DNA of 64,000 bases from Moorella humiferrea (GCF_039233145.1 NZ_CP136419.1:1276001-1340000); one strand, 5' to 3'. Positions 8,288 through 16,189 are shown, counted from the first letter of the stretch. The notes: generated from the letters alone by a model not told the origin. Numbers and translations: made by a program.

Positions 8288-9125
8288 ACCTGGAACGATA
8301 AGGAATGAGGCCCAGGAGCTCTTCTTTATTTTTGGGGACTGGCGCCGTTGCCGGCAGCCAGCCTTTATTTTTCAGGTCTTCGTAGACCTCCAGCAGCCAG
8401 GGCCGGGCCAGATCAGCAGTTTCCAGGAGGGTGGCATCGCTAAAGATTTCGGCCGGCGTCCCGGCACCGATTACCTGGCCGCGGGCCAGGACGTAGATAT
8501 AGTCGGCCCAGGTATAGGCTATGTCTACATCATGGGTGGATAAAATAATCGTCTTTCCCTGGCTGCTGATATCTGCCAGCAAGGCCATGACCTCCCGGGT
8601 TGAGCGCGGGTCCAGGTAGGCCGTCGGCTCATCAAAGATGATCAGCCGGGGTTCCATGGCCAGGACGCTGGCAATGGCCACCCGCTTTTTCTGGCCGTAG
8701 CTTAAAAAATGCGTCGGCTTATCCTGGAGGTCGGCGATACCCGTTACCGCCATGGCGGCTTCAACCCTTTGCCCTACCTCTTCCCTGCCCAGGCCCAGGT
8801 TTAATGGTCCAAAAGAAATTTCCTGGCGGACGCTGGCCGAAAAGAGCATGCTGTCGGGGTCTTGAAAGACGATGCCCACCTGCCGGCGTAAATCTGTTAA
8901 TGCTTTATGGCTGTAATTAATCCTGACTCCGGCAAAGTAGATACACCCCTCCTGGGGCCTTAAGATGCCGTTAAAATGAAGGAAAAGGGTTGACTTGCCA
9001 GCACCATTGGGACCCAGGACGGCAATCTTCTTGCCTTCAGGGATGCTCAAGGTAACATGCTGCAGGGCCCGGGTACCGTCAGGGTAAGTAAAGGAAACCC
9101 TCTCTGCTTCTAAAAGGGCGGCCAA
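8271..9125 (-). CDS. cbiO: Cobalt ECF transporter ATPase CbiO
   Basis: The ATPase of the CbiMNQO cobalt uptake system, 284 aa. It shows Walker A GPNGAGKST, Q-loop GIVFQDPDSMLFS, signature LSYGQKKRVAIASVL, Walker B LIIFDEPT and STHDVDIAY. GGAGGT lies seven bases before TTG 9125, which is therefore preferred over GTG 9134, which overlaps the ribosome site. It is the last gene of the cobK-cbiM-cbiN-cbiQ-cbiO unit and is expected to be repressed by cobalamin through the leader at 12185-12330. Confidence 0.95.
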   Translation of the reverse strand: MAALLEAERVSFTYPDGTRALQHVTLSIPEGKKIAVLGPNGAGKSTLFLHFNGILRPQEGCIYFAGVRINYSHKALTDLRRQVGIVFQDPDSMLFSASVRQEISFGPLNLGLGREEVGQRVEAAMAVTGIADLQDKPTHFLSYGQKKRVAIASVLAMEPRLIIFDEPTAYLDPRSTREVMALLADISSQGKTIILSTHDVDIAYTWADYIYVLARGQVIGAGTPAEIFSDATLLETADLARPWLLEVYEDLKNKGWLPATAPVPKNKEELLGLIPYRSRSKLAI

Positions 9126-9202
9126 AAGGTCCACCTCCGGTAGTCGGCATTGATTGGGGACATAAAAGGTACGTGGAGGAGCCGGTCTGCAGATGGCCGG
9201 TA

Positions 9203-9970
9203 TTATGTACGCAGCATTAAAATAACTAAAGCCAGGTCAAAGATGACGGCCAGGCATAAAAAGGGCCAGGAGAAAGGATATACAGCCTCCAGCACGCGCA
9301 GCTCTTCATCGTAGCCCCGGGCCGTCAGGGCGGTAAATAATTCCTGGGAGCGGCGGTAAGTCTTGATAAAAAGGTTGGCCGCCAGATGGCCCAGGGAATG
9401 ATAGGAAGTGCGCAGGGAGGCATAGCCCAGGCGGGAAGCCTGGGCGGTATAAATGTCGTTGACGGTCGCCAGCAGGACAAAAATAAAGCGGTAGGTCAGG
9501 CTGATTAAATCCACCAGCAGGGCCGGGAGGCGCAGTTGCCTGAGGACGGTAAGGATATCTACCATGGGAGTTGTTAGGGAAAGGAAATAAAGGCAGGCAG
9601 TAGCCCCCAGGGACTTGAGAAAAATTTTCCCGGCCAGGTGCATGCCGGCTGGGGTAACACCCAGGGTCCACTCCAGGAGGGTCACACCCTTAAGACCGGC
9701 CTGGGGCTGGTTGGAAATGGTGAGGGCGATCATGGCCACCCCCGCGACTAAAAAAGAAAAGGGCACCAGGATAAGCTGCAGGTAAAAACGGGCCGGGATG
9801 CCGGCGACCCCAATGGTAGCCCCGGCCATCAGGGCTATGATGATGGCTGGGATTAAAGGCTGGGGCGCCACCAGGGCGATCAGGAGGGTTACCAGGGCAA
9901 AGGCTACTTTTTCGCCCGGGTGGACGTTCTTTAACCGGTTGCTATAGGCATACTGGTCAATGCTGAACAT
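9203..9970 (-). CDS. cbiQ: Cobalt ECF transporter T component CbiQ
   Basis: A 255-aa membrane protein with four to five helices and the coupling segments QASRLGYASLRTSYHS and FTALTARGYD, whose Ala-Arg-Gly-type motifs bind the ATPase. The start ATG is immediately downstream of the cbiN stop. Order and spacing are the standard cbiMNQO layout; a 77-base gap separates it from cbiO. Confidence 0.95.
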   Translation of the reverse strand: MFSIDQYAYSNRLKNVHPGEKVAFALVTLLIALVAPQPLIPAIIIALMAGATIGVAGIPARFYLQLILVPFSFLVAGVAMIALTISNQPQAGLKGVTLLEWTLGVTPAGMHLAGKIFLKSLGATACLYFLSLTTPMVDILTVLRQLRLPALLVDLISLTYRFIFVLLATVNDIYTAQASRLGYASLRTSYHSLGHLAANLFIKTYRRSQELFTALTARGYDEELRVLEAVYPFSWPFLCLAVIFDLALVILMLRT

Positions 9971-10258
9971 TTACTTCTGCTCCCGCTGTTTCTTTCCTTT
10001 GCTGTAACCCAGGAAGTAGCAAACAATACCGCTGCCGATGGCAGCCTGGGCGGCAAAGAGAAAGGTTTCCACTTCCCCACTGGGCGGTTCCCAGACGGGT
10101 TTAAACCAGGGATCATAATCAGGCCGGATTTGGCTAATGGCCTCTTCCGCTTGATCATCAGCACCGGCAAACTCCCCGCTGCGGTGCATGAAGAGGGGGG
10201 CTGCTGCCAGGAGAATAACGATTAGGAGCAAGAAAAGATTTTTCTGGACGCTGCTCAT
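9971..10258 (-). CDS. cbiN: Cobalt transport protein CbiN
   Basis: A 95-aa protein with two transmembrane helices (about residues 7-24 and 65-84) around an extracytoplasmic loop containing FAGADDQAEEAI, the family signature. The ATG overlaps the cbiM stop as TAATG. CbiN contacts CbiM to open the cobalt site. Confidence 0.95.
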   Translation of the reverse strand: MSSVQKNLFLLLIVILLAAAPLFMHRSGEFAGADDQAEEAISQIRPDYDPWFKPVWEPPSGEVETFLFAAQAAIGSGIVCYFLGYSKGKKQREQK

Positions 10259-11040
10259 TATTTACGCACCTCCAGTTTACTACCGCCAGCCGCCAGGGTT
10301 TTGTCGTCTAAAATAGACAGTTCCTGCAGTTCGTTTTTATTATAGGCGGTCAGCAAATTAAAAACGACGACCGTTAAGATACCTTCGCTGACAGCCAGGG
10401 GTAGCTGGGTCACGGCAAAAATGCCCATAAATTTTAGCATAGACGCCAGTACCCCGCCGGGCTGGGCCGGGAAGGCCAGGGCCAACTGCAGGGAAGTGGT
10501 GACATAGGTCATCAGGTCCCCCAGGGTGGCGGCCAGGAAGACGGCCAGGGGAATTGAGCCGTTGAGCCTTCGCACCAGGCGGTAAAAACCGTAGGCTACA
10601 AAAGGACCCACCACGGCCATGGAAAAGGTGTTAGCTCCCAGGGTGCTTAAGCCGCCGTGGGCCAGCAAAAGGGCCTGGAAGAGGAGGACGATACCCCCCA
10701 GGATACTCATGGCTGCCGGGCCAAAGAGGATGGCCCCCAGACCAACCCCGGTGGGATGGGAACAGCTACCGGTTACTGAAGGGATTTTCAGGGCCGACAG
10801 GACAAAGGTATAGGCGCCGGCCAGGCCCAGGAGCATTTTCAGGCCGGGATTGCTTTTTACAGTTTGCTGGATGGACCGCAGGCCCCAAAGCCAGAAGGGC
10901 AACACGACGATATACCAGGCAGCGGCCCAGTTAAAAGGGAGAAATCCTTCGGCGATGTGCATGGCGTAGGCCGGCCGGTTGAGAACGGCCATGGTCAACA
11001 GGAAAAATATAAATATTATGGATGTACGCCGGAACACCAT
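10258..11040 (-). CDS. cbiM: Cobalt-binding S component CbiM
   Basis: A 260-aa membrane protein that binds Co(II). An N-terminal signal-like helix ends before MHIAEGFLP, the conserved metal-binding start (Met-His) of mature CbiM. The conserved [11 protein letters not shown]-type loop is present as [14 protein letters not shown], and the family [15 protein letters not shown] stretch follows. GGAGGTACAT precedes ATG 11040. The gene lies 18 bases after cobK. Confidence 0.96.
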   Translation of the reverse strand: MVFRRTSIIFIFFLLTMAVLNRPAYAMHIAEGFLPFNWAAAWYIVVLPFWLWGLRSIQQTVKSNPGLKMLLGLAGAYTFVLSALKIPSVTGSCSHPTGVGLGAILFGPAAMSILGGIVLLFQALLLAHGGLSTLGANTFSMAVVGPFVAYGFYRLVRRLNGSIPLAVFLAATLGDLMTYVTTSLQLALAFPAQPGGVLASMLKFMGIFAVTQLPLAVSEGILTVVVFNLLTAYNKNELQELSILDDKTLAAGGSKLEVRK

Positions 11041-11058
11041 ATGTACCTCCTTCGGATG

Positions 11059-11832
11059 CTATTTTCGAGGTATTAAGCGTTTTAATAGAAGAATGGCTTC
11101 CTCAATCGTGGCAACAGAATACAGATACCGAATGGAAGGTCGCTTAATTAACACCACCGGAATTTTCAGGGCCAAAGCGGCGGCAATTTTAGCTTCCGTA
11201 CCGCCGGCGGGTCCGGCATCCCGGGTGACGACAACACCGGCCTTATATGCCTTAAACATGACCTTATTCATTTCTTTGGAAAAAGGCCCCTGCATAGCAA
11301 TAATGTCCCGGGGTGTCAACCCCAGATCTTGGCACTTTTTAATTACCCTGTGTTCAGGCAACACCCTGACCACGATACGTTTATCTTTAAACAGGGGATT
11401 GTTAACGAATACTTCGAGGTTGTTGGTGCCTGTAGTTAAAAATATTGTGTCTCCTAGGTCGGCGGCAGCCCGGGCGGCTTCTTCCCAAGTCGTAACCTGG
11501 TGAATAAGGCTATCGCGGGGCAATTCCGTTTCCGGGCGTAAAAAACGCAGGTAAGGTATGGAATTTTGCCGGCACCAGGCCTCTAAGGCTAGGGAAAACC
11601 TGCCGGGATAAGGAAGGGTGGCGTCTATCACCGCTTCCGGTTGCCGACCGCCTTCCAGGGCGGCTAAATTGCCTTCCGTTAAGGGGACGGTTAAAATAAA
11701 AGTCGCCCCATCCTCCCGGGCCAACTGTTCGCCGTAGGTGCTGTCGGTCCAGGTAGCAACCTCATAGCCTTCCTGCCGCAGGCTACGTATTAATTGCCTT
11801 CCCTCGCCGGTACTACCCACTACTAAAATCAA
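11059..11832 (-). CDS. cobK: Precorrin-6A/cobalt-precorrin-6A reductase
   Basis: Reduces (cobalt-)precorrin-6A with NAD(P)H in corrin-ring synthesis; 257 aa. The N-terminal nucleotide-binding stretch ILVVGSTGEGRQL, VIDATLPYP, LRPETELPRD and the C-terminal VVTRDAGPAGGTEAKI are family hallmarks. The start is TTG 11832 with GGGGAGG upstream; an open frame extends to 11940 but runs through a leader hairpin and has no ribosome site. It is the first gene of the cobalt transport operon, which ties ring synthesis to cobalt uptake. Confidence 0.92.
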   Translation of the reverse strand: MILVVGSTGEGRQLIRSLRQEGYEVATWTDSTYGEQLAREDGATFILTVPLTEGNLAALEGGRQPEAVIDATLPYPGRFSLALEAWCRQNSIPYLRFLRPETELPRDSLIHQVTTWEEAARAAADLGDTIFLTTGTNNLEVFVNNPLFKDKRIVVRVLPEHRVIKKCQDLGLTPRDIIAMQGPFSKEMNKVMFKAYKAGVVVTRDAGPAGGTEAKIAAALALKIPVVLIKRPSIRYLYSVATIEEAILLLKRLIPRK

Positions 11833-11863
11833 AAAGCGGTATCCTCCCCGTAACAATTTAAAT

Positions 11864-11882
11864 CCCCGGCTTTTTGCCGGGG
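11864..11882 (-). terminator. Leader hairpin just upstream of cobK
   Basis: A perfect 7-bp stem CCCCGGC / GCCGGGG with an AAAAA loop on the minus strand, followed by ATTTAAATT. It sits 32 bases before the cobK start and could be an attenuator, or simply shape the ribosome site region. Confidence 0.5.
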
Positions 11883-11944
11883 AAGCCGTGGTGCCGCAAA
11901 AACAGGCGTGCCTAAAGAAACCACCTCCCCGGGTTCTCACCCTG

Positions 11945-12095
11945 GTGGATGGAGAACAGGCTTGCCTGTTGGCCGGGCATCATCGGTTGCGGCAAGTTCC
12001 CGCCTTCCGCGGCGTTTTGCCCAACCTCTCCCCTGCCGGCGGCGAAATTTAAGCCCGATCTTCTCGAGACCGCGCACCTTTCCCTATGTAATTTT
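11945..12095 (-). ncRNA. Structured leader element 2 of the cobK operon (class unassigned)
   Basis: On the minus strand this stretch can form an outer stem (12027-12031 with 11951-11955) enclosing a strong hairpin (11985-12026, stems GGTTG/CAACC, GGCAA/TTGCC and CGCC/GGCG) and a dyad AACAGGC/GCCTGTT (11955-11970). It carries AGGGAA near its 5' end, and GATGA followed by a CAGG...CCTG hairpin near its 3' end, echoes of the cobalamin aptamer core. It lies between two hairpins. Assignment as a degenerate second aptamer is inference. Confidence 0.4.
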
Positions 12096-12097
12096 AA

Positions 12098-12125
12098 ACC
12101 CTCTGCTCCTACATCAGCAGAGGGT
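12098..12125 (-). terminator. Hairpin after the cobalamin aptamer, probable expression-platform terminator
   Basis: A perfect 10-bp stem ACCCTCTGCT / AGCAGAGGGT with an 8-base loop, followed on the minus strand by TTTAAAATT. Located 60 bases after the aptamer end, in the position of a riboswitch terminator. The T-run is short. Confidence 0.6.
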
Positions 12126-12184
12126 ATGCTTGCCGTAAGTCCGGCCAACCACCCCCTATCCATCGTAGGGGTCAAGGTTTCCCC

Positions 12185-12330
12185 GGCAACCGGTATCCTG
12201 ACTCGGGATCATAGCTACCGCACCGCCTTCCCAGGTGTCCCCAGTGGCCTGATGGTGTTTCGCTCCTCCTTACAGTGGCGGGACCGTGTCAGCTTTACAC
12301 TGACTTCCCGGATTTGCCGGAGGCAATATT
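12185..12330 (-). promoter_or_regulatory. Cobalamin riboswitch
   Basis: The minus strand holds the class core in order: CCGGGAAG, a GTCAG...CTGAC stem, GGTCCCGCCACTGTAAGGAGG, GGCCACTGG, CCTGGGAAGGCGG, and GATCCCGAGTCAGGATACC. These are the conserved adenosylcobalamin-aptamer boxes (Rfam cobalamin family, by memory). It precedes cobK-cbiMNQO and should turn the operon down when cobalamin is plentiful. Confidence 0.95.
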
Positions 12331-12397
12331 CAGTTTAGTTTATTTTAGCATAATCCAAAGGTTATGTCTACGGCTTTTTACCGCCCTTTGCGGTATG

Positions 12398-13723
12398 CTA
12401 TGCCAGTCCTGCCCTACGGGCGACGCGTTGGACGGCCTCGTTGGCCTTTTTTCTCACTTCGTCGGCAGCAATTGTTTTCAATTGCCTGTTCTCCATGACT
12501 ATTTTGCCGTCAACCATGGTCAGAGTGACATCCGTACCCCTGGCCTGGTAGACGAGCTGGGTGTAGACGTCGACGCCATCCTGGGGCTGGGTATGGAAAC
12601 CCTCAAGGGAAACCAGGGCCAGGTCGGCTTTTTTGCCTACTTCCAGGCTGCCGATTTCCTTTTCCATACCTAAAGCCCGGGCCCCGCCCAGAGTGGCCAT
12701 TTCAAAGACCAGTGGTGCCGGCATGGCAGTGGGCCCGTGAAGGGGTTTCTGGATTAAGGCCGCCAGCCGCATTTCCATAAAGGCGTCCAGGTTGTTGTTG
12801 CAGGGTGCGCCGTCGGCGGCCAGGGACACTACCGTTCCCCGGCTCAACAGATCCGGTACCGGGCAGATACCGGAAGCCATCTTTAAGTTAGAAGAAGGAC
12901 AGTGGACCACTTTCGTCCCGGTACGGGCCAGGATCTCCTTCTCTTCTTCACTGAGCCAGATACAGTGGACCAGGATGAGGTCGGGGCCGGTGAGGCCGAT
13001 ATCGTCCAGGTAAAGGACGTTGCGCCGGCTGTAAAGTTCTTCTACCAGGGCACACTCGCCCCTGTTTTCGGAAGCGTGGGTGTGGATTTTAACTCCGTAG
13101 CGGCGGGCGAGATCCCTGACTGTCAATAATAACTCTTCAGTGCAGGAGACTACAAAGCGGGGCGCAAAGGCGTACCGGATGCGGCCGTTATCGTAGCCGT
13201 GCCATTTCTCTAGCAGTTCGACGCTTTCTTTAAGGGAAGCCGCCGTTGTTTCTTTAAGGCTTTCCGGGACGTCCTCGCCAAAGTCCATCATTACCTTGCC
13301 GGTAAGGGCGCGAATCCCGCTTTTGGCGATAGCTTCAATGGCCGCGTCGGTATGATGGACGGTTTCCATATCGACGATTGTCGTGGTGCCGCTTAAGAAA
13401 AGTTCACCGATACCCAGCAGGGCGGAATAATAAAGGGAATCGGCGTCGTGGGCGCCTTCCAGGGGCCAGATCCGCAGGCGCAACCAGTCCAGAAGTTCCA
13501 TGTCGTCGGCGCGACCGCGGAAAAGGGACTGGCAGAGGTGGATATGGGGCTGGATGAGGCCGGGGATGACCAGGTGACCTGCGGCGTCGATAACCCGGTC
13601 GGCAGTGGCCGGAGTATTGCCCATGGCGGCGATGCGATCGCCTTCAATATAGATATCTCCCTGGAAAACTTCCCTCTGGGGATTCATTGTAACTAACGTA
13701 CCGTTCTTAATTAAGATACTCAT
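12398..13723 (-). CDS. Purine-type aminohydrolase (5'-deoxyadenosine/guanine deaminase-like amidohydrolase)
   Basis: A 441-aa member of the amidohydrolase superfamily, ATZ/TRZ branch. Metal ligands are seen in IQPHIHLCQSLFRGR (HxH), KIHTHASENRGE (His), VHCIWLSEEE (His) and LAADGAPCNNN (Asp). The HLCQSLFRG-ADD-LLDWL run is typical of proteins annotated as 5'-deoxyadenosine or S-adenosylhomocysteine deaminase. The ATG overlaps the preceding stop as ATGA, so it is translationally coupled to the molybdenum-hydroxylase genes. With a guanine-class riboswitch in front, deamination of a purine (for example guanine to xanthine) is a reasonable inference, not proven. Confidence 0.85.
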   Translation of the reverse strand: MSILIKNGTLVTMNPQREVFQGDIYIEGDRIAAMGNTPATADRVIDAAGHLVIPGLIQPHIHLCQSLFRGRADDMELLDWLRLRIWPLEGAHDADSLYYSALLGIGELFLSGTTTIVDMETVHHTDAAIEAIAKSGIRALTGKVMMDFGEDVPESLKETTAASLKESVELLEKWHGYDNGRIRYAFAPRFVVSCTEELLLTVRDLARRYGVKIHTHASENRGECALVEELYSRRNVLYLDDIGLTGPDLILVHCIWLSEEEKEILARTGTKVVHCPSSNLKMASGICPVPDLLSRGTVVSLAADGAPCNNNLDAFMEMRLAALIQKPLHGPTAMPAPLVFEMATLGGARALGMEKEIGSLEVGKKADLALVSLEGFHTQPQDGVDVYTQLVYQARGTDVTLTMVDGKIVMENRQLKTIAADEVRKKANEAVQRVARRAGLA

Positions 13724-14724
13724 TTCTTTCCTCCTTCTTTTTCCCGCAAGGCAGCCAGGATTCTTTCCGGGGTAACCGGCAGCTCCCTAATGCGCACCCC
13801 TACGGCATTGTATATGGCGTTGATGATGGCGGGCGCGGTGGGGATGGTGGCGGGCTCACCTACCCCTTTAGCGCCGTAGGGACCGGTAGGTTCATTGCTT
13901 TCTATAATCAAGGGCTGGATCTCGGGCATATCCAGGACGGTCGGAATGAGATAAGTGGAAAAAGAATTGTTGACGATGCGGCCCTGTTGCAGGTGCACCT
14001 TTTCCATAAGGGCCATGCCCAGTCCCTGGGCGATGCCGCCTTCAATCTGTCCTTCTACCCCGAGGCGATTTACGGCCCGGCCGACGTCATGGGCGGCTAT
14101 CAGCTTTAAAACCCGTACTTCCCCTGTTTCCGTATCCACTTCTACTTCCGCAATCTGCGTGGCAAAAGCGTAGGGCCAGTAGGGTGCCCCCTGGCCAGTT
14201 TCCGGGTCCACGGCCGTGGTGTGGGTGATGAAGGTTCCCTGGCCTACCAGGCGGCAACCGGCCAGGCGCGCCCGGGCGGCGGCCTCGGAATAGGATATCT
14301 GTTTCTGGGGATAACCTTTGACGTAAATTATACCTTCCCGGGCCGTCAGGCCGGCAACGGTATTGACCCCTAAGAGGAGGCGGGTATGTTCAAACAGGAC
14401 CTCCCTGGCCTGGCGGCAGGCCATTTTAACGGCGTTGCCCGAGGCATAGGTCTGACGGGTAGCAGCCGTCGTGCCGGCGTCGGGAGTGGTATCGGTATCG
14501 GCGGTAATCACCGTTACCCATTCATAGGGTATTCCCAGTTCCTCGGCGGCAATCTGGGCCAGAATGGTACTGGACCCCTGGCCGCAGTCCACCGCGCCGC
14601 TGCGCACCGTGGCCGTGCCGTCGTCATGAATCTCCACAGTGGCCGTGGAAACGTCGGGAAAACCGTTGCCGTATCCCGTTCCGTAAAAAATACAGGCCAT
14701 GCCGGTGCCGCGCTTTTTACTCAT
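13720..14724 (-). CDS. Molybdenum hydroxylase, medium molybdopterin subunit (NdhM-like; C-terminal half of XdhA)
   Basis: 334 aa, matching the second half of xanthine-dehydrogenase-type molybdopterin subunits. TVRSGAVDCGQGSSTILAQ binds the cofactor; GAKGVGEPATIPTAPAI holds the catalytic Glu. The start ATG 14724 overlaps the previous gene's end by 8 bases (ATGAGTAA) and has GGAGG beside it, so this is a real second gene, coupled to the first, rather than a random frameshift. The size pair 427/334 mirrors the two molybdopterin subunits of nicotinate dehydrogenase of Eubacterium barkeri, where the chain is naturally split. The substrate is more likely a purine here. Confidence 0.88.
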   Translation of the reverse strand: MSKKRGTGMACIFYGTGYGNGFPDVSTATVEIHDDGTATVRSGAVDCGQGSSTILAQIAAEELGIPYEWVTVITADTDTTPDAGTTAATRQTYASGNAVKMACRQAREVLFEHTRLLLGVNTVAGLTAREGIIYVKGYPQKQISYSEAAARARLAGCRLVGQGTFITHTTAVDPETGQGAPYWPYAFATQIAEVEVDTETGEVRVLKLIAAHDVGRAVNRLGVEGQIEGGIAQGLGMALMEKVHLQQGRIVNNSFSTYLIPTVLDMPEIQPLIIESNEPTGPYGAKGVGEPATIPTAPAIINAIYNAVGVRIRELPVTPERILAALREKEGGKK

Positions 14725-16000
14725 CCTCCATCCCTCCCGGTATTAATTCAGCCGGAGACCAACCGGCAGCCCTGGCTGCCTGAAGCATGGTTGCGGTTAA
14801 ACCGACGCTGCTTTCCAGGACCTGGCCCGTCGCGGTGACATCCCCCTGGCGGAAGGCATTGAGCCAGCGGAAGGTAAAGGGATGAATGCCCAGGCGTTCG
14901 GCCAATTCATCCATCTGGCTTTCATATGCCAGGGGCGGTTGGGTGGCGCCGAAGCCGCGCATGGCGCCGGTAAATGGATTGTTGGTATAAACGGCATAGG
15001 CATCAATCTTGACATTAGGTACAACATATGGGCCGGTGGCATGGATGGCAGCCTTGCGCAGGATTTTAGGGGCCCAGGAAGCGTAGGCGCCGCTGTCGCC
15101 GATTATTTCCGCTTCCAGGGCCGTCAGCTTCCCCTCCCTGGTGGCACCGGTCTTATAGCGCATGATCATGGGATGGCGTTTGCTGTGGGCCAGGAAAGAT
15201 TCCTCCCGGGTAAGGACCATCTTTGCCGGCCGCCTGGTATGAACGGCCAGCAGGGCTACCAGGGTTTGCAGGGTCATGTCTTCCCGGCCGCCGAAGGCAC
15301 CGCCGACTGCCGGAGCCACGATGCGGATGCGGTCCTGGTGCCAGCCCAGCACCCGGGCAACTTCCGTCCGATCCCAGTGGACGTACTGGGTGGCCACATA
15401 AATTACCAGGTGACCGCGCTCGTCCAGCCGGGCCACGGCGGCCTCAGGCTGGAGGAAAGCGTGGTCCAGGAGTTGGGTGCGGTAGGTATTTTCCACAACA
15501 ACGTCGGCGGCGGCAAAGCCGGCTTCCACGTCGCCTTTACGGATGGGCAGGTGGTAAATAATATTGTCCCGGTCGGGATGAACCCGGGGGGCTCCGGGTT
15601 TAAGGGCTTCCAAAGGATCTAAAATGGCCGGCAGCTCCTCGTAGGTTATTTTTACTTTAGCTGCCCCGGCCCGGGCGGCGGCCGGGGTGGTGGCCCCCAC
15701 CAGGGCGACGACGTCGTTCACCGAGCGCACTTCGTCCCGGGCCAGGACAGGCATGTCCTGGTAAACGACGCCCTGGCCGTTATGGCCGGGAATATCCCGG
15801 GCAGTCAGGACGCAGAGGACCCCCGGCACCTCCAGGGCGGCCGAGGTGTCAATGTTGATGATCCGGGCATGGGCGTAGGGGCTGCGGACGGCCTGGCCGT
15901 AGATCATCCCCGGGAAATTGATGTCGGCGGGGTAAAGGGCCCGGCCGGTGACCTTGGACCGGGCATCTACCCTGGGCGGGGATGTACCGATGAGAGACAT
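14717..16000 (-). CDS. Molybdenum hydroxylase, large molybdopterin subunit (NdhL-like; N-terminal half of XdhA)
   Basis: 427 aa, beginning with the Ald_Xan_dh N-terminal domain (VDARSKVTGRALYPADI) and then the first molybdopterin domain with TQYVHWDRTEVARVLG, VGGAFGGREDM and GAMRGFGATQPPLAYE. It ends at TATMLQAARAAGW, the normal junction between the two Mo-binding domains. AGGAG lies nine bases before ATG 16000. No [2Fe-2S] or FAD subunit gene is next to it, so partners must be encoded elsewhere. Transcription starts behind the guanine-class riboswitch. Confidence 0.9.
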   Translation of the reverse strand: MSLIGTSPPRVDARSKVTGRALYPADINFPGMIYGQAVRSPYAHARIINIDTSAALEVPGVLCVLTARDIPGHNGQGVVYQDMPVLARDEVRSVNDVVALVGATTPAAARAGAAKVKITYEELPAILDPLEALKPGAPRVHPDRDNIIYHLPIRKGDVEAGFAAADVVVENTYRTQLLDHAFLQPEAAVARLDERGHLVIYVATQYVHWDRTEVARVLGWHQDRIRIVAPAVGGAFGGREDMTLQTLVALLAVHTRRPAKMVLTREESFLAHSKRHPMIMRYKTGATREGKLTALEAEIIGDSGAYASWAPKILRKAAIHATGPYVVPNVKIDAYAVYTNNPFTGAMRGFGATQPPLAYESQMDELAERLGIHPFTFRWLNAFRQGDVTATGQVLESSVGLTATMLQAARAAGWSPAELIPGGMEDE

Positions 16001-16033
16001 GGAAAACCACTCCTCGCACCGTTATAAAAATTT

Positions 16034-16094
16034 AGGCAACCGCGCTTTCGGCAACGAAGAATCGCCTTCGTAGCCGGGCAATTTGCGGTTGCCT
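16034..16094 (-). terminator. Riboswitch terminator hairpin overlapping the aptamer
   Basis: On the minus strand AGGCAACCGC (16094-16085) pairs with GCGGTTGCCT (16043-16034). Inside it, CGGCTACGAAG (16076-16066) pairs with CTTCGTTGCCG (16059-16049) with one mismatch. The hairpin is followed by AAATTTTTAT. Its 5' strands are the P3 5' strand and the P1 3' strand of the aptamer, so terminator and aptamer exclude each other. Confidence 0.7.
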
Positions 16095-16134
16095 GGTAGA
16101 GACCCTCAGTCCGTATTGCTGAGGATATACGAAG
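16066..16134 (-). promoter_or_regulatory. Purine riboswitch aptamer, guanine class
   Basis: Minus-strand CTTCGTA...TACGAAG forms P1. P2 is TCCTCAG...CTGAGG, J2/3 is GTCTCTACC (consensus GNNUCUACC), P3 is GGCAA/TTGCC with a 7-base loop, and J3/1 is GGCTACG. The C in GGCTA at the specificity position marks the guanine/hypoxanthine class rather than adenine. Total length is 69 bases as for xpt. It is followed by the mutually exclusive terminator. Confidence 0.9.
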
Positions 16135-16140
16135 TTAATA

Positions 16141-16146
16141 ATTATA
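16141..16146 (-). promoter_or_regulatory. Predicted -10 box of the Mo-hydroxylase operon
   Basis: TATAAT on the minus strand lies 7 bases before the aptamer 5' end. A clear -35 is not seen (ATTTTA/TTTTAG at the right distance is weak). Confidence 0.45.
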
Positions 16147-16175
16147 GTTCGACCAGTACCGGCTAAAATCCTGCT

Positions 16176-16189
16176 TAAACATTTGTTCG
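16176..16189 (+). promoter_or_regulatory. LexA (SOS) box 1
   Basis: TAAACATTTGTTCG; its complement CGAACAAATGTTTA fits the Gram-positive LexA consensus CGAACRNRYGTTYC at 13 of 14 positions. It lies just upstream of the dinB -35. Confidence 0.65.

Noticed and set aside
11833-11940. 36 extra N-terminal codons for cobK
   Set aside because: They run through a leader hairpin and have no ribosome site; TTG 11832 behind GGGGAGG fits the family N-terminus exactly.
14882-15622. 246-aa plus-strand open frame across the Mo-hydroxylase gene
   Set aside because: Antisense of a well-supported molybdopterin domain; no ribosome site.
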